Source: JACCTH01 sp050741915 (GTDB lineage: Bacteria; Actinomycetota; Acidimicrobiia; Spongiisociales; ZC4RG35). Taken from it: a stretch of DNA of 13,920 nt. Location of the stretch: the NCBI GenBank assembly GCA_050741915.1, contig JBOGEX010000082.1, forward strand, positions 1-13,920, in the 5' to 3' direction. This document shows positions 1 to 5,604 of the stretch, in pieces; position 1 is the stretch's first letter; the number at the start of each line of letters is the position of its first letter. Under the pieces are notes generated by a model. That model did no database searches and had not been told where the DNA came from. It saw only the letters and a program-made list of their open reading frames with translations. The translations under genes and the position numbers were made by a program.

Positions 1-138
1 CTTGTCTGGAGACGCAGCCCCCAAAGGCCGACCATCCGATCAGATCAACCATTCCGGTGCAGCAACGAGCACATCGCCCAACCGAGCAGAACGGCACGTA
101 TGCGGTCGTTTTACTCGTCGTAGGTAGGTTGAGGGCCG

Positions 139-1035
139 ATGACGGCAGAGACGACTGACCGGTGGGCGAAATGGCTGTTGCACGATCGGTTCGCCGGCGA
201 CCGGGTGGCACTTCGGAGGACCCTTGAGCTCCTCGAACCGATCCGAGACCGCGTACTGGCTGGCGCTGCGATCGAGCCGGGCGACGTGGTCCTCGACGTT
301 GGTTGTGGGGATGGCCTCATTGGTTTCGCAGCGCTCGGTATGGTCGGCGATTCCGGTCAGGTCGTGTTCGCTGACATATCTGAAGAGCTCTTGGACCATT
401 GCCGACAGCTAGCCGCTGAACTTGATGTCTCCAGCCGGTGTCGATTCCTCCGTACCGCCGCTGAGATCCTCGACGGTGTCGCTGACTCTTCGGTGGACGT
501 GGTGACGACCCGCTCGGTGCTCATCTATGTCGAGGACAAGGCCGCCGCCTTCGCGGCCTTCCGTCGGGTGCTGAAGTCGGGTGGCAGATTGTCATTATTC
601 GAACCCATCAACCGCCGTTACACAGCTCTCAACCGGGACACCCTTTTCGGGTATGACGCCAGCCCGATCGCTGAACTGGCAGTCAAGGTGATGGCGGTAT
701 TCGAGGCGGCCACGCCGCCCGGCGGTCCGATGATGGGCTTCGATGAAACCGACCTGCTCCGCGTCGCCGAAACCGCCGGATTCGCCAACATCATCGTCAC
801 GCTCGAGTTGTCGACCACCGACCGGCCGCCCTTCCACGGGGTCTCTTGGGAGCAGCTGATGAAGATCAGGCCGAACCCCAACGCCCCGACTTTCGGCGAC
901 GCCATCGTTCAGGCTCTCACCACAAGCGAGATCGCTCGTCTTGAGAGTCACTTCCGACCCTTGGTTGATTCGGGAACGGATGGTCGCCTCCGCAGAGCCG
1001 ATGCGTACCTCACCGCCAAGGCCCGCAGCGCCTGA
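139..1035 (+). CDS. Class I SAM-dependent methyltransferase
   Basis: A 298-residue cytosolic protein with the Rossmann methyltransferase fold. The SAM-binding glycine motif VLDVGCGDG lies at about residues 51-59, an acidic motif II (FADIS) at 77-81, and the motif IV-like stretch VDVVTTRSVLIYVED at 119-133. The post-core LKSGGRLSLFEP follows at about 145-156 and is typical of Methyltransf_11/25 (UbiE/arsenite-type) proteins. The C-terminal 130 residues probably form a substrate lid and do not reveal the substrate. The ATG at 139 is preceded by GAGGG, only 3 bases away, and the longer purine-rich stretch AGGTTGAGGG. It stands alone, with no partner gene downstream on its strand. Small-molecule methylation is likely, but the acceptor cannot be named. 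The fold is secure; the substrate is unknown. Confidence 0.85.
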   Translation: MTAETTDRWAKWLLHDRFAGDRVALRRTLELLEPIRDRVLAGAAIEPGDVVLDVGCGDGLIGFAALGMVGDSGQVVFADISEELLDHCRQLAAELDVSSRCRFLRTAAEILDGVADSSVDVVTTRSVLIYVEDKAAAFAAFRRVLKSGGRLSLFEPINRRYTALNRDTLFGYDASPIAELAVKVMAVFEAATPPGGPMMGFDETDLLRVAETAGFANIIVTLELSTTDRPPFHGVSWEQLMKIRPNPNAPTFGDAIVQALTTSEIARLESHFRPLVDSGTDGRLRRADAYLTAKARSA

Positions 1036-1211
1036 GCACATCGGCCCCGAATCGAGATCACCTGATTACGGGTGATAACGATCCGTTCCGCAGACCAAGC
1101 AGATCGGCACTTCTTGTTCGGTCATCCGGCAAGCCGATTGCGGTTGATGGCGCTTTGGTTCACTTCCCGAAGGCTCTGGAGGTGTCATCTGCGCTTGGTT
1201 TCGCCGGTGGG

Positions 1212-1598
1212 TTAGCGCACCTCAACCATCACGAATCCCGAGACCTCGCCACCTGACACGATTGCCCGATCGCTGATGCGATAAGTTCCAGGGGCGACGT
1301 CCGGAATGATGATCACAGAGGAATTCGGGACGCTCATGTCGATGGCCACGACGGCGGTGGTGGCCCCCGGTGCAACTTCATTCGTGACGGGTTCGATTTC
1401 GCCGAAGCCCCGGATGATCTGGTGGGTGGGAACCCACTCCGAACCGTCCCAACATTGCCATTCGACTCCCGCCCCAACAATGGCATCGGCTGGCAACCCG
1501 TCCAGTTCGATCGAGAGCGTTGCCGCGGCTCCCGCAGGCGGAACCGCACCTGTTTCAGAGGTGGGCGCTATCAGCGCCTGTAGTGCTTGCAAGTCCAT
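1212..1598 (-). CDS. Small beta-rich (Ig-like) hypothetical protein, divergent from the HTH-PIN pair
   Basis: A 128-residue protein that I do not firmly recognise. It has alternating hydrophobic strands, a short Ala/Pro-rich N-terminal segment, one WQCWDGSEWVP patch in the middle, and a C-terminal half ending DVAPGTYRISDRAIVSGGEVSGFVMVEVR. The 'D-APGTYR' turn followed by paired strands is common in bacterial Ig-like/fibronectin-like sandwich domains, so a beta-sandwich is inferred. There is no signal peptide or membrane segment. The ATG at 1598 is preferred over start codons further upstream because it lies 6 bases after a -10-like TACCCT (1610-1605 on the minus strand), an arrangement suited to a leaderless transcript. 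It shares its operator with the divergent HTH-PIN operon, so co-regulation is likely. A role with that pair is only a guess. Confidence 0.6.
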   Translation of the reverse strand: MDLQALQALIAPTSETGAVPPAGAAATLSIELDGLPADAIVGAGVEWQCWDGSEWVPTHQIIRGFGEIEPVTNEVAPGATTAVVAIDMSVPNSSVIIIPDVAPGTYRISDRAIVSGGEVSGFVMVEVR

Positions 1599-1614
1599 TC
1601 TGTCAGGGTATCCT
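1587..1614 (+). promoter_or_regulatory. Promoter of the HTH-PIN operon, leaderless
   Basis: A -35-like TTGCAA (1587-1592), a 16-base spacer and a -10-like TATCCT (1609-1614) place the transcription start at or next to the ATG at 1621. There is no Shine-Dalgarno sequence, which fits leaderless translation. The palindromic operator overlaps the -10 box. Confidence 0.5.
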
Positions 1615-1618
1615 GACA
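1601..1618. promoter_or_regulatory. Perfect palindromic operator shared by two divergent genes
   Basis: The sequence is TGTCAGG-GTAT-CCTGACA, two perfect 7-base arms around a 4-base centre. It covers the candidate -10 boxes of both divergent genes (TATCCT at 1609-1614 on +, TACCCT at 1610-1605 on -). A dimeric HTH protein bound here would block both promoters. The HTH protein encoded immediately to the right is the obvious candidate ligand (inference). Confidence 0.7.
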
Positions 1619-1620
1619 TG

Positions 1621-1941
1621 ATGAAGGTGATCGACACTGATGCTTTGCCTGCCGATCCCATAGAGGCCCTCCGAGAACTATCGCGGGTGGACAACGAGCT
1701 CGATGGTTTACGTCGCGACCGGGTCGAGTCTGCGCGCAGGGCGGGTATCAGCTGGGAACAGATCGGTGAGGCTCTTGGAATGTCCCGCCAGTCTGCCTGG
1801 GAGTACTACAACCGCGATGCCCGTCAAGCGTTGGAGCAGACTGTGGCGGGGAATCCGGATTTGGAGGAGGAAGAGGCGTTGCGCATCGCCACCGATGAGA
1901 TCTCGACGATGCGCCGTCGTCGGCGCCGTTCCAACTCCTGA
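1621..1941 (+). CDS. HTH DNA-binding protein, probable antitoxin/autorepressor of the PIN gene
   Basis: About 106 residues. The N-terminal 40 residues are acidic and helical. A helix-turn-helix follows at about 42-62 (ISWEQIGEALGMSRQSAWEYY), of the 'W-x2-IG-x-ALG-x-SRQ' type frequent in small actinobacterial regulators and antitoxins. The C-terminus is first acidic (LEEEE) and then strongly basic, ending in an Arg run at about 98-103. Two ATG codons lie in tandem (1618 and 1621). The second is chosen because the -10 box TATCCT ends 6 bases before it. The stop codon is 9 bases before the PIN-family gene, so the two are co-transcribed in the antitoxin-then-toxin order. Its likely job is to bind the palindrome at its own start and to neutralise the PIN protein; this is inferred from family and arrangement. 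Confidence 0.75.
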   Translation: MKVIDTDALPADPIEALRELSRVDNELDGLRRDRVESARRAGISWEQIGEALGMSRQSAWEYYNRDARQALEQTVAGNPDLEEEEALRIATDEISTMRRRRRRSNS

Positions 1942-1950
1942 GGGTCGACG

Positions 1951-2361
1951 ATGCGTGTGGTGTTGGACGCCAACGTCTTGGTCTCTGCCGCCATCAGCCA
2001 GGGCTCGTCTCATCGAATCGTCAAGGCTTGGCTGGACACCGAGGCGTTCGAGCTAGTCGTGTGTCAGCGTCTCCTTGACGAGGTGGACCATGTTCTGACC
2101 AAGAGACCGCGGTTTCGCCGATGGATCACCGTCCCCGCGGCCCATCTGTATTTGGCGCGGCTCGCTACGGCTGCCGATATAAAGCCGGACCCGGAACCCG
2201 GACCGCGGTTGAGCAGAGATCCGGATGACGACTACGTGATCTACTTGGCAAGGAAAAACGGCGCGGAGTTCATCGTCACGGGCGACGATGACCTTCTCGA
2301 GTGGTCTGAGCAGGACCCACCAACAGTGTCACCCAGCGAATTCGAAACGCGGCTCACGTAG
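1951..2361 (+). CDS. PIN-family putative toxin ribonuclease
   Basis: A 136-residue protein resembling the 'putative toxin-antitoxin system toxin component, PIN family' (COG1569-type). It opens MRVVLDANVLVSAAI, with the first metal-binding Asp at residue 6. Glu44 (LLDEV) fits the second acidic position, and SRDPDDDYVIYLA (about 88-100) and TGDDDLL (110-116) supply the remaining acidic residues of the magnesium site. The length is normal for the family. PIN toxins usually cleave RNA; the target here cannot be read from the sequence. Translation starts 9 bases after the HTH gene. All expected acidic residues are present, so it appears intact. It converges with the small HTH gene that ends at 2396. 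Confidence 0.8.
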   Translation: MRVVLDANVLVSAAISQGSSHRIVKAWLDTEAFELVVCQRLLDEVDHVLTKRPRFRRWITVPAAHLYLARLATAADIKPDPEPGPRLSRDPDDDYVIYLARKNGAEFIVTGDDDLLEWSEQDPPTVSPSEFETRLT

Positions 2362-2395
2362 GCGGAAAAGCGGAGGTACCCCAACCTCTCTGGCT

Positions 2396-2635
2396 TCAAG
2401 AGGTCTCATCGTCGGCGTCCGGGTTGTACCGGTTCGAGATCAACCAGTCGAAGACCTCATGGCGGAGAAACGTGAATTTGCGGCCGCCCGGCTGGCGGTG
2501 AGCGGGAAGGATCCCCTCTCTCACCCAGGCCCGGATGATCTGTTCGTTGGTATGCAACAGGTCGGACAGTTGGCGGGTGTTCATCACCGCCGGCACTTCC
2601 GGATACCAACGTTCGTAGTCGATCCGTTCTCCCAT
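2396..2635 (-). CDS. Excisionase-type (HTH_17/MerR-like) DNA-binding protein
   Basis: A 79-residue protein with a winged-helix of the excisionase family. MNTRQLSDLLHTNEQIIRAWVREGILPAHRQPGGRKFTFLRHEVFDWL (about 18-65) has the recognition helix 'IIRAWVREG', the wing with 'P-x-R-x2-GGRKFTF' and the closing 'R-x-EV-x-DWL' helix. The C-terminal tail is acidic. It begins 5 bases after the stop of a second gene of the same fold, so the two form one transcript. Proteins of this fold act as recombination directionality factors for integrases or as small regulators. The nearby tRNA-Pro fragment favours an excision-related origin, but no integrase is present in the window. Confidence 0.75.
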   Translation of the reverse strand: MGERIDYERWYPEVPAVMNTRQLSDLLHTNEQIIRAWVREGILPAHRQPGGRKFTFLRHEVFDWLISNRYNPDADDETS

Positions 2636-2640
2636 ACCGA

Positions 2641-2898
2641 TTAGTTCCGTTCAGTGTCGACTCGTACGTTCTCGTCGTCGGGGGTGGGATCGCCTGGCCG
2701 GTAGCGGGTCATCGAGGCGATCACCTCCTCACGGAAGAAACGGAACTGCTGACCCCAACGCAACGCCTCCAACTCACCACGATGGACCTTGTCCCGAACA
2801 TCACCGATCGTGCAATGCATCATGTCGGCGACATGGGCAGTGGTGAGGATCGGCGGGTAGAGCTGGCGCAGCTCGTCGGCAGGGTCCGATGTGGTCAC
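2641..2898 (-). CDS. Second excisionase-type HTH protein, tandem with the first
   Basis: About 85 residues. LYPPILTTAHVADMMHCTIGDVRDKVHRGELEALRWGQQFRFFREEVIASM is the same winged-helix plan as its downstream neighbour: a 'TTAHVADMM' helix, a 'VRDKVHRGEL' recognition helix and a 'QQFRFFREEV' wing and helix. The GTG at 2898 is preferred because a -10-like TACGAT (2912-2907) ends 8 bases before it, suggesting a leaderless message. An alternative GTG at 2946 would add 16 residues that encode that same box. The tail is rich in Asp, Pro and Thr. The two genes are similar in fold but differ in sequence, so this is an old duplication or a two-component set rather than a recent copy. Confidence 0.7.
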   Translation of the reverse strand: MTTSDPADELRQLYPPILTTAHVADMMHCTIGDVRDKVHRGELEALRWGQQFRFFREEVIASMTRYRPGDPTPDDENVRVDTERN

Positions 2899-3128
2899 AG
2901 CGAACGATCGTACCCAACGATGTAACGGCAGGGAATAACCTTGCACCGTGGCGTCGGAAGGTACAGACGTCGAAATGATTGCGGGCGCCTATCGGGCTTC
3001 TATCGCATCTAAAACCAGTCAGGACGCCCCGATCCGTGCCGGGACCGCCTAGCAACAAAACGCCTGGTAGAGGCCCATTTCTAGTGACAAATCGGTACTG
3101 CGCGGGACCCTCCGAAACGGTCGATAAG

Positions 3129-3176
3129 TGACTGGGGGTCAAGAGGTCGGGAGTTCAAATCTCCCCAGCCCGACCC
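3129..3176 (+). other. 3' half of a tRNA-Pro(GGG) gene, probable attachment-site scar
   Basis: Every element of a tRNA from the anticodon arm onward is in register. The anticodon loop CTGGGGG is at 3132-3138 with anticodon GGG at 3134-3136, and the 3' anticodon stem TCAAG at 3139-3143. The variable loop AGGTC is at 3144-3148 and the T-arm GGGAG/TTCAAAT/CTCCC at 3149-3165. The 3' acceptor strand CAGCCCG is at 3166-3172 and the discriminator A at 3173. On the 5' side only TGA (3129-3131) still pairs with the anticodon stem. The D-arm and a CGGGCTG acceptor strand are absent upstream. A 3'-only fragment is what a tyrosine integrase leaves at the far end of an element inserted in a tRNA gene. Confidence 0.75.
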
Positions 3177-3214
3177 AGGCAAATGATCAAACGTCCGCAG
3201 ATAGGGGTCGGGGG

Positions 3215-3710
3215 TCAGGGTTCTATCCGATGGATCGTCGTCACGTGATCGAGGCTGCGATCAAAGGAAGCAATGTCGTCGATTCCAGCGGACTCGGCCG
3301 ACGCGACGAGGTAGGCCTCGGCGTAGTCGATTCGGTGGGTCTCATACATCAAGTGCCCGCAGAAGCAGTGAGGGGTCGAGGGTGCGGGTCTGAGCGAAGG
3401 CGATGACCGAGCGCACGAGGCAGGCAACCTCGTCGATCGGGACCTCGTAGAAGGACTCGAGCACGTAAACGACCTCGGAAACGATGAGATCGGGAAGAAG
3501 GAGCACCCCGTCCGATGCCGTCGCGCGTTTGGCCGCTGGCACCTCAACGACACCGGAAAGACCGAGGAGGTTGGGAGTCTTGGCGAACATGGCGCGATGC
3601 GCTTCCACCCCGAACACAATTTGGTCACCCTGGGCGATGCCGAGCTTGTCCCGGACCTCTTTGGGGATTGTGACCTGGCCCTTCGAGGTGGCCCTGGCCG
3701 CAAGATCCAT
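3215..3710 (-). pseudogene. Collapsed AbrB antitoxin-PIN toxin locus (internal deletion plus frameshift)
   Basis: The first part is an AbrB/MazE swapped-hairpin domain, MDLAARATSKGQVTIPKEVR... (3710 inward, about 45 residues). Its ATG at 3710 has AAGGAG 8 bases upstream. The reading frame then runs straight into the middle of a PIN domain (LLLPDLIVSEVVYVLESFY), skipping the antitoxin's C-terminus and the PIN N-terminus with its first catalytic Asp. About 55 residues later this frame hits TGA at 3342-3344. The PIN domain continues in another frame as YETHRIDYAEAYLVASAESAGIDDIASFDRSLD...RIEP, ending at 3215. Restoring the frame needs one base lost or two gained near 3345. Two separate lesions make this a dead toxin-antitoxin pair, although the AbrB DNA-binding half could still be made. 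Confidence 0.8.
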
Positions 3711-4039
3711 TTTAGGCACTCCTTACTACGTGGGCGAAGTAGGACTATCACGCTCTTACCAAGGCGCCCAATCGACCTGACGGAGTCGGACAGCGTTTCG
3801 CTCCAAGTTCCGGACGTCACATTCAGGTCGCCATAGCTCCAGGAGATGGCTCGGGAGCGAGGTTGAACCTCAGCCGGTTATCGAGCGCCGGAGGGCTTGA
3901 ACTCTGGTGCTCTCTGATCTCAGGGCAGTCACTCTGGACGACGTTGACCGTCGTCTTTGCATCATCGGGGGAGCTTCACGATGTGGTTGGTGCTGGCTAC
4001 ATCGAAGTCTTTGGCGCAGTTCCAAGGGCAAAGTTGGAG
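3711..4039. other. Gap without a recognisable gene
   Basis: I see no convincing gene on either strand. The region holds the ribosome-binding site and probable promoter of the AbrB remnant at its left end, a 13-base perfect palindrome GAGGTTGAACCTC at 3859-3871, and a stem-loop at 3937-3955. The short open frames here lack family resemblance and ribosome-binding sites. Confidence 0.5.
3937..3955. terminator. Candidate transcription terminator hairpin
   Basis: GACGACG (3937-3943) and CGTCGTC (3949-3955) form a perfect 7-bp stem with a TTGAC loop. On the + strand it is followed by TTT. It lies about 85 bases beyond the end of the DUF2867-like minus-strand gene. There is no T-run on the minus side, so termination of that gene is only a possibility. 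Confidence 0.3.
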
Positions 4040-4501
4040 TCATTGAGCCCTGCTCGCGGCTCGTTGCAGCGTGTATTTGGTGAGCCACGGGAGGCCGAAT
4101 CGATGGATTGGACAGACCAATGAGAAGTAGATGTGTCCTTTCCATCTCTCGATGTGGACGATGGTGGCGAGTTCGAGACCGGTTGTCCCGTCTACCGCGA
4201 CGAGCGCGTACGAGACAAAGAACACCAAGCCTGGCGCTTTGTCGCGATAAACCACCTCACGCTCGGAGCGAGCGACCAGATGGCCCTTCTGCAGAGCCGC
4301 TGCCTCGACTGAATCGATGTCGAGAGTGGAGGATGCGCTGGACTCTGCTCGATAGTTGTCCACATAGTCGGCGCCTGCGGCGTGGGAAGCGATCAACCGA
4401 TCCGGCGATAGCGGGACCTCGGTCACTCTCCTCGGCCCTCGCCATAGGACCGCAAGCACCAGACCCCCGGCGATCACGCCGACCAAGATCAATGCTGGCA
4501 T
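4040..4501 (-). CDS. DUF2867-like protein with N-terminal membrane anchor
   Basis: 153 residues. One hydrophobic segment (about 3-20, LILVGVIAGGLVLAVLW) followed by RGPRR predicts a single N-terminal helix with the remainder held by positive-inside topology; the exact side is uncertain. The C-terminal half, LELATIVHIERWKGHIYFSLVCPIHRFGLPWLTKYTL, matches the ending I know from DUF2867 proteins ('...TVV...N..GR.YF..V.P.HR.....LLR'). ADYVDNYR near residue 44 fits the start of that domain. The family has no assigned reaction. It is divergent from the TetR gene with a shared operator between them, so TetR repression is likely. There is no Shine-Dalgarno sequence before the ATG at 4501; a TAATCG box (4516-4511) ends 9 bases upstream, suggesting a very short leader. 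Confidence 0.6.
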   Translation of the reverse strand: MPALILVGVIAGGLVLAVLWRGPRRVTEVPLSPDRLIASHAAGADYVDNYRAESSASSTLDIDSVEAAALQKGHLVARSEREVVYRDKAPGLVFFVSYALVAVDGTTGLELATIVHIERWKGHIYFSLVCPIHRFGLPWLTKYTLQRAASRAQ

Positions 4502-4518
4502 TTGAATGTCCGATTAAC

Positions 4519-4547
4519 CGATTACCATACGGTGCGTATGGTAATCG
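4519..4547. promoter_or_regulatory. TetR-type operator, 13-bp perfect inverted repeat
   Basis: The arms CGATTACCATACG (4519-4531) and CGTATGGTAATCG (4535-4547) are exact reverse complements around the 3-base centre GTG. The repeat lies between the divergent DUF2867-like and tetR genes and contains the tetR start codon (4538-4540). A -10-like TACCAT (4523-4528) sits in the left arm with its mirror image in the right, so one bound repressor could close both promoters. The symmetry and position fit autoregulation by the TetR protein encoded here. Confidence 0.75.
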
Positions 4548-5179
4548 CCGATGAAACCCGAGTCCGACTGAATCGAGAGGCCTGGATCACCGCTGCCCTT
4601 GAAATAGTTGCCTCCAAGGGGGTTGAGGCCGTGGCGGTGGAGCCGTTGGCAGAGCGCCTCGGTGTGACCAAGGGCAGCTTCTACTGGCATTTCCGAGATA
4701 GGGATGAGCTGATAGCCGCCGCGCTCGGACACTGGGCAGTGGAGAGGACCGCGGAGCGGATGCGCGAGCTTCTCTCTATTCCCGACCCTCGACATCGACT
4801 TGCCTACCTCCTCGGGTCGGGGGAGCTGCGGGTCGACCCGATCGATGTACAGCTCGTTTCGTCATTGTCGCGTCCCGATGTGGTGTCGCTACTTCGAGAC
4901 CATCATCGGACGTGGCTGGAGTTCGCCGAGAACCTATACAGCCAGCTTTGCATCCCTGAATCGGAGGCGAAACTGCGGGGGCTGTTGGCGTACGGGTCGT
5001 ACCTGGGGCTTGTTGTCCTCAGCGCCACCAACCCTGACGACCTGCATCGCGTGTTGGGAGGGGTCGAAGGCGCAACAATCGTCGATCTGTTGAATTTCGA
5101 TGGGCGAGGACCGTGTGCCCACTGGAATCCAACGCCACCAACACTGACCGGCCCCGATGCAGATCCAACACCCACGTAA
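4538..5179 (+). CDS. TetR/AcrR-family transcriptional regulator
   Basis: 213 residues. The N-terminal HTH is textbook: 'REAWITAALEIVASKG' helix, then VAVEPLAERLGVTKGSFYWHFRDRDELIAAAL at about 33-63, including the 'T-KGSFYWHF' recognition helix. The remaining helical domain should bind a small ligand and dimerise; it does not identify the ligand. The C-terminal 20 residues are Pro/Thr-rich and probably disordered. The ATG at 4538 is chosen because the -10-like TACCAT ends 9 bases before it and the HTH begins soon after; an in-frame ATG at 4502 would add 12 non-family residues. It probably represses itself and the divergent DUF2867-like gene through the 13-bp repeat. Control of the transporter operon, which begins 425 bases downstream, is possible but unsupported by a second copy of the repeat. 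Confidence 0.85.
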   Translation: MVIADETRVRLNREAWITAALEIVASKGVEAVAVEPLAERLGVTKGSFYWHFRDRDELIAAALGHWAVERTAERMRELLSIPDPRHRLAYLLGSGELRVDPIDVQLVSSLSRPDVVSLLRDHHRTWLEFAENLYSQLCIPESEAKLRGLLAYGSYLGLVVLSATNPDDLHRVLGGVEGATIVDLLNFDGRGPCAHWNPTPPTLTGPDADPTPT

Positions 5180-5439
5180 TGTGTCATTGCGGCACGCTTC
5201 GCCGCCCACGATCCTGACAGCGTCCGATTCTTGCCCTCCTTGCTCTCGCTGGTTTCTCACCTACCGAAAGTAGGAGGGCTCAGCCCTCAACCACCCTCTT
5301 TCGCGAAGAAGGCAAATCTGTTGCACCACGACCATCCCTGTTCAGGGATGGACGCACCAAATTTGGGATGGCGCTGGGTCCCGAGAGCGGATTGCGTTAG
5401 ACACGAGCGGTCTAGCTGATAAGAACCTCGTTGTTGCAA

Positions 5440-5469
5440 ATGACATGCGGCATGCAAACCCTGCATAAA
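5440..5469 (+). promoter_or_regulatory. Candidate promoter of the transporter operon
   Basis: ATGACA (5440-5445, close to TTGACA), an 18-base spacer and CATAAA (5464-5469) resemble a sigma-70-type promoter. An 11-base palindrome CATGC-G-GCATG (5444-5454) lies between the boxes and could be a repressor site. The start codon at 5605 would then have a leader of about 130 bases. The match is weak. Confidence 0.3.
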
Positions 5470-5592
5470 ACTCGCAGCCACCGATAGGAGCGTTGCCGAG
5501 GCTTCTTGAGGCGAATGTCGCGGCCGGTATCGTCCGAGGGTCGGAGGCGGCATTGACCACCCCTCTTCGGCATGTACCGAACCACAGGCAAC

Positions 5593-5600
5593 GGGAGGAA
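5593..5600 (+). promoter_or_regulatory. Ribosome-binding site that fixes a TTG start
   Basis: GGGAGGAA lies 4 bases before the TTG at 5605. No such site precedes the in-frame ATG at 5572. Starting at the TTG also gives a clean lipoprotein signal peptide instead of an 11-residue polar extension. Confidence 0.7.
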
Positions 5601-5604
5601 CCAA

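Larger units (their letters stand above)
5180..5604 (+). other. Long intergenic leader with stem-loops ahead of the transporter operon
   Basis: No gene is evident. It contains several perfect inverted repeats in a row. The first is GAGGGC-TCA-GCCCTC (5274-5288), nested between CGAAAG (5265-5270) and CTTTCG (5298-5303). The second is CCATCCCTG-TT-CAGGGATGG (5332-5351), and the third TAGAC-N7-GTCTA (5398-5414). None is followed by a T-run, so they are not classic terminators. They could end tetR transcription, belong to a structured RNA, or bind proteins. Confidence 0.4.

Noticed and set aside
1057..1076. ATCACC...GGTGAT stem-loop after the methyltransferase gene
   Set aside because: Only 6 bp with an 8-base loop and no T-run; too weak to call a terminator.
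2993..3016. CGGGCTT upstream as a possible 5' half of the tRNA-Pro
   Set aside because: It matches the acceptor strand at only 6 of 7 positions, no D-arm follows, and it is over 100 bases from the anticodon arm.
3128..3406. Possible + strand gene beginning in the tRNA fragment
   Set aside because: The text GSSNLPSPT is the usual false translation of a tRNA 3' end, and the rest is antisense to the PIN remnant.
3870..4145. 91-codon minus-strand open frame after the DUF2867-like gene
   Set aside because: No family resemblance, no ribosome-binding site, and it overlaps the end of the DUF2867-like gene in another frame.
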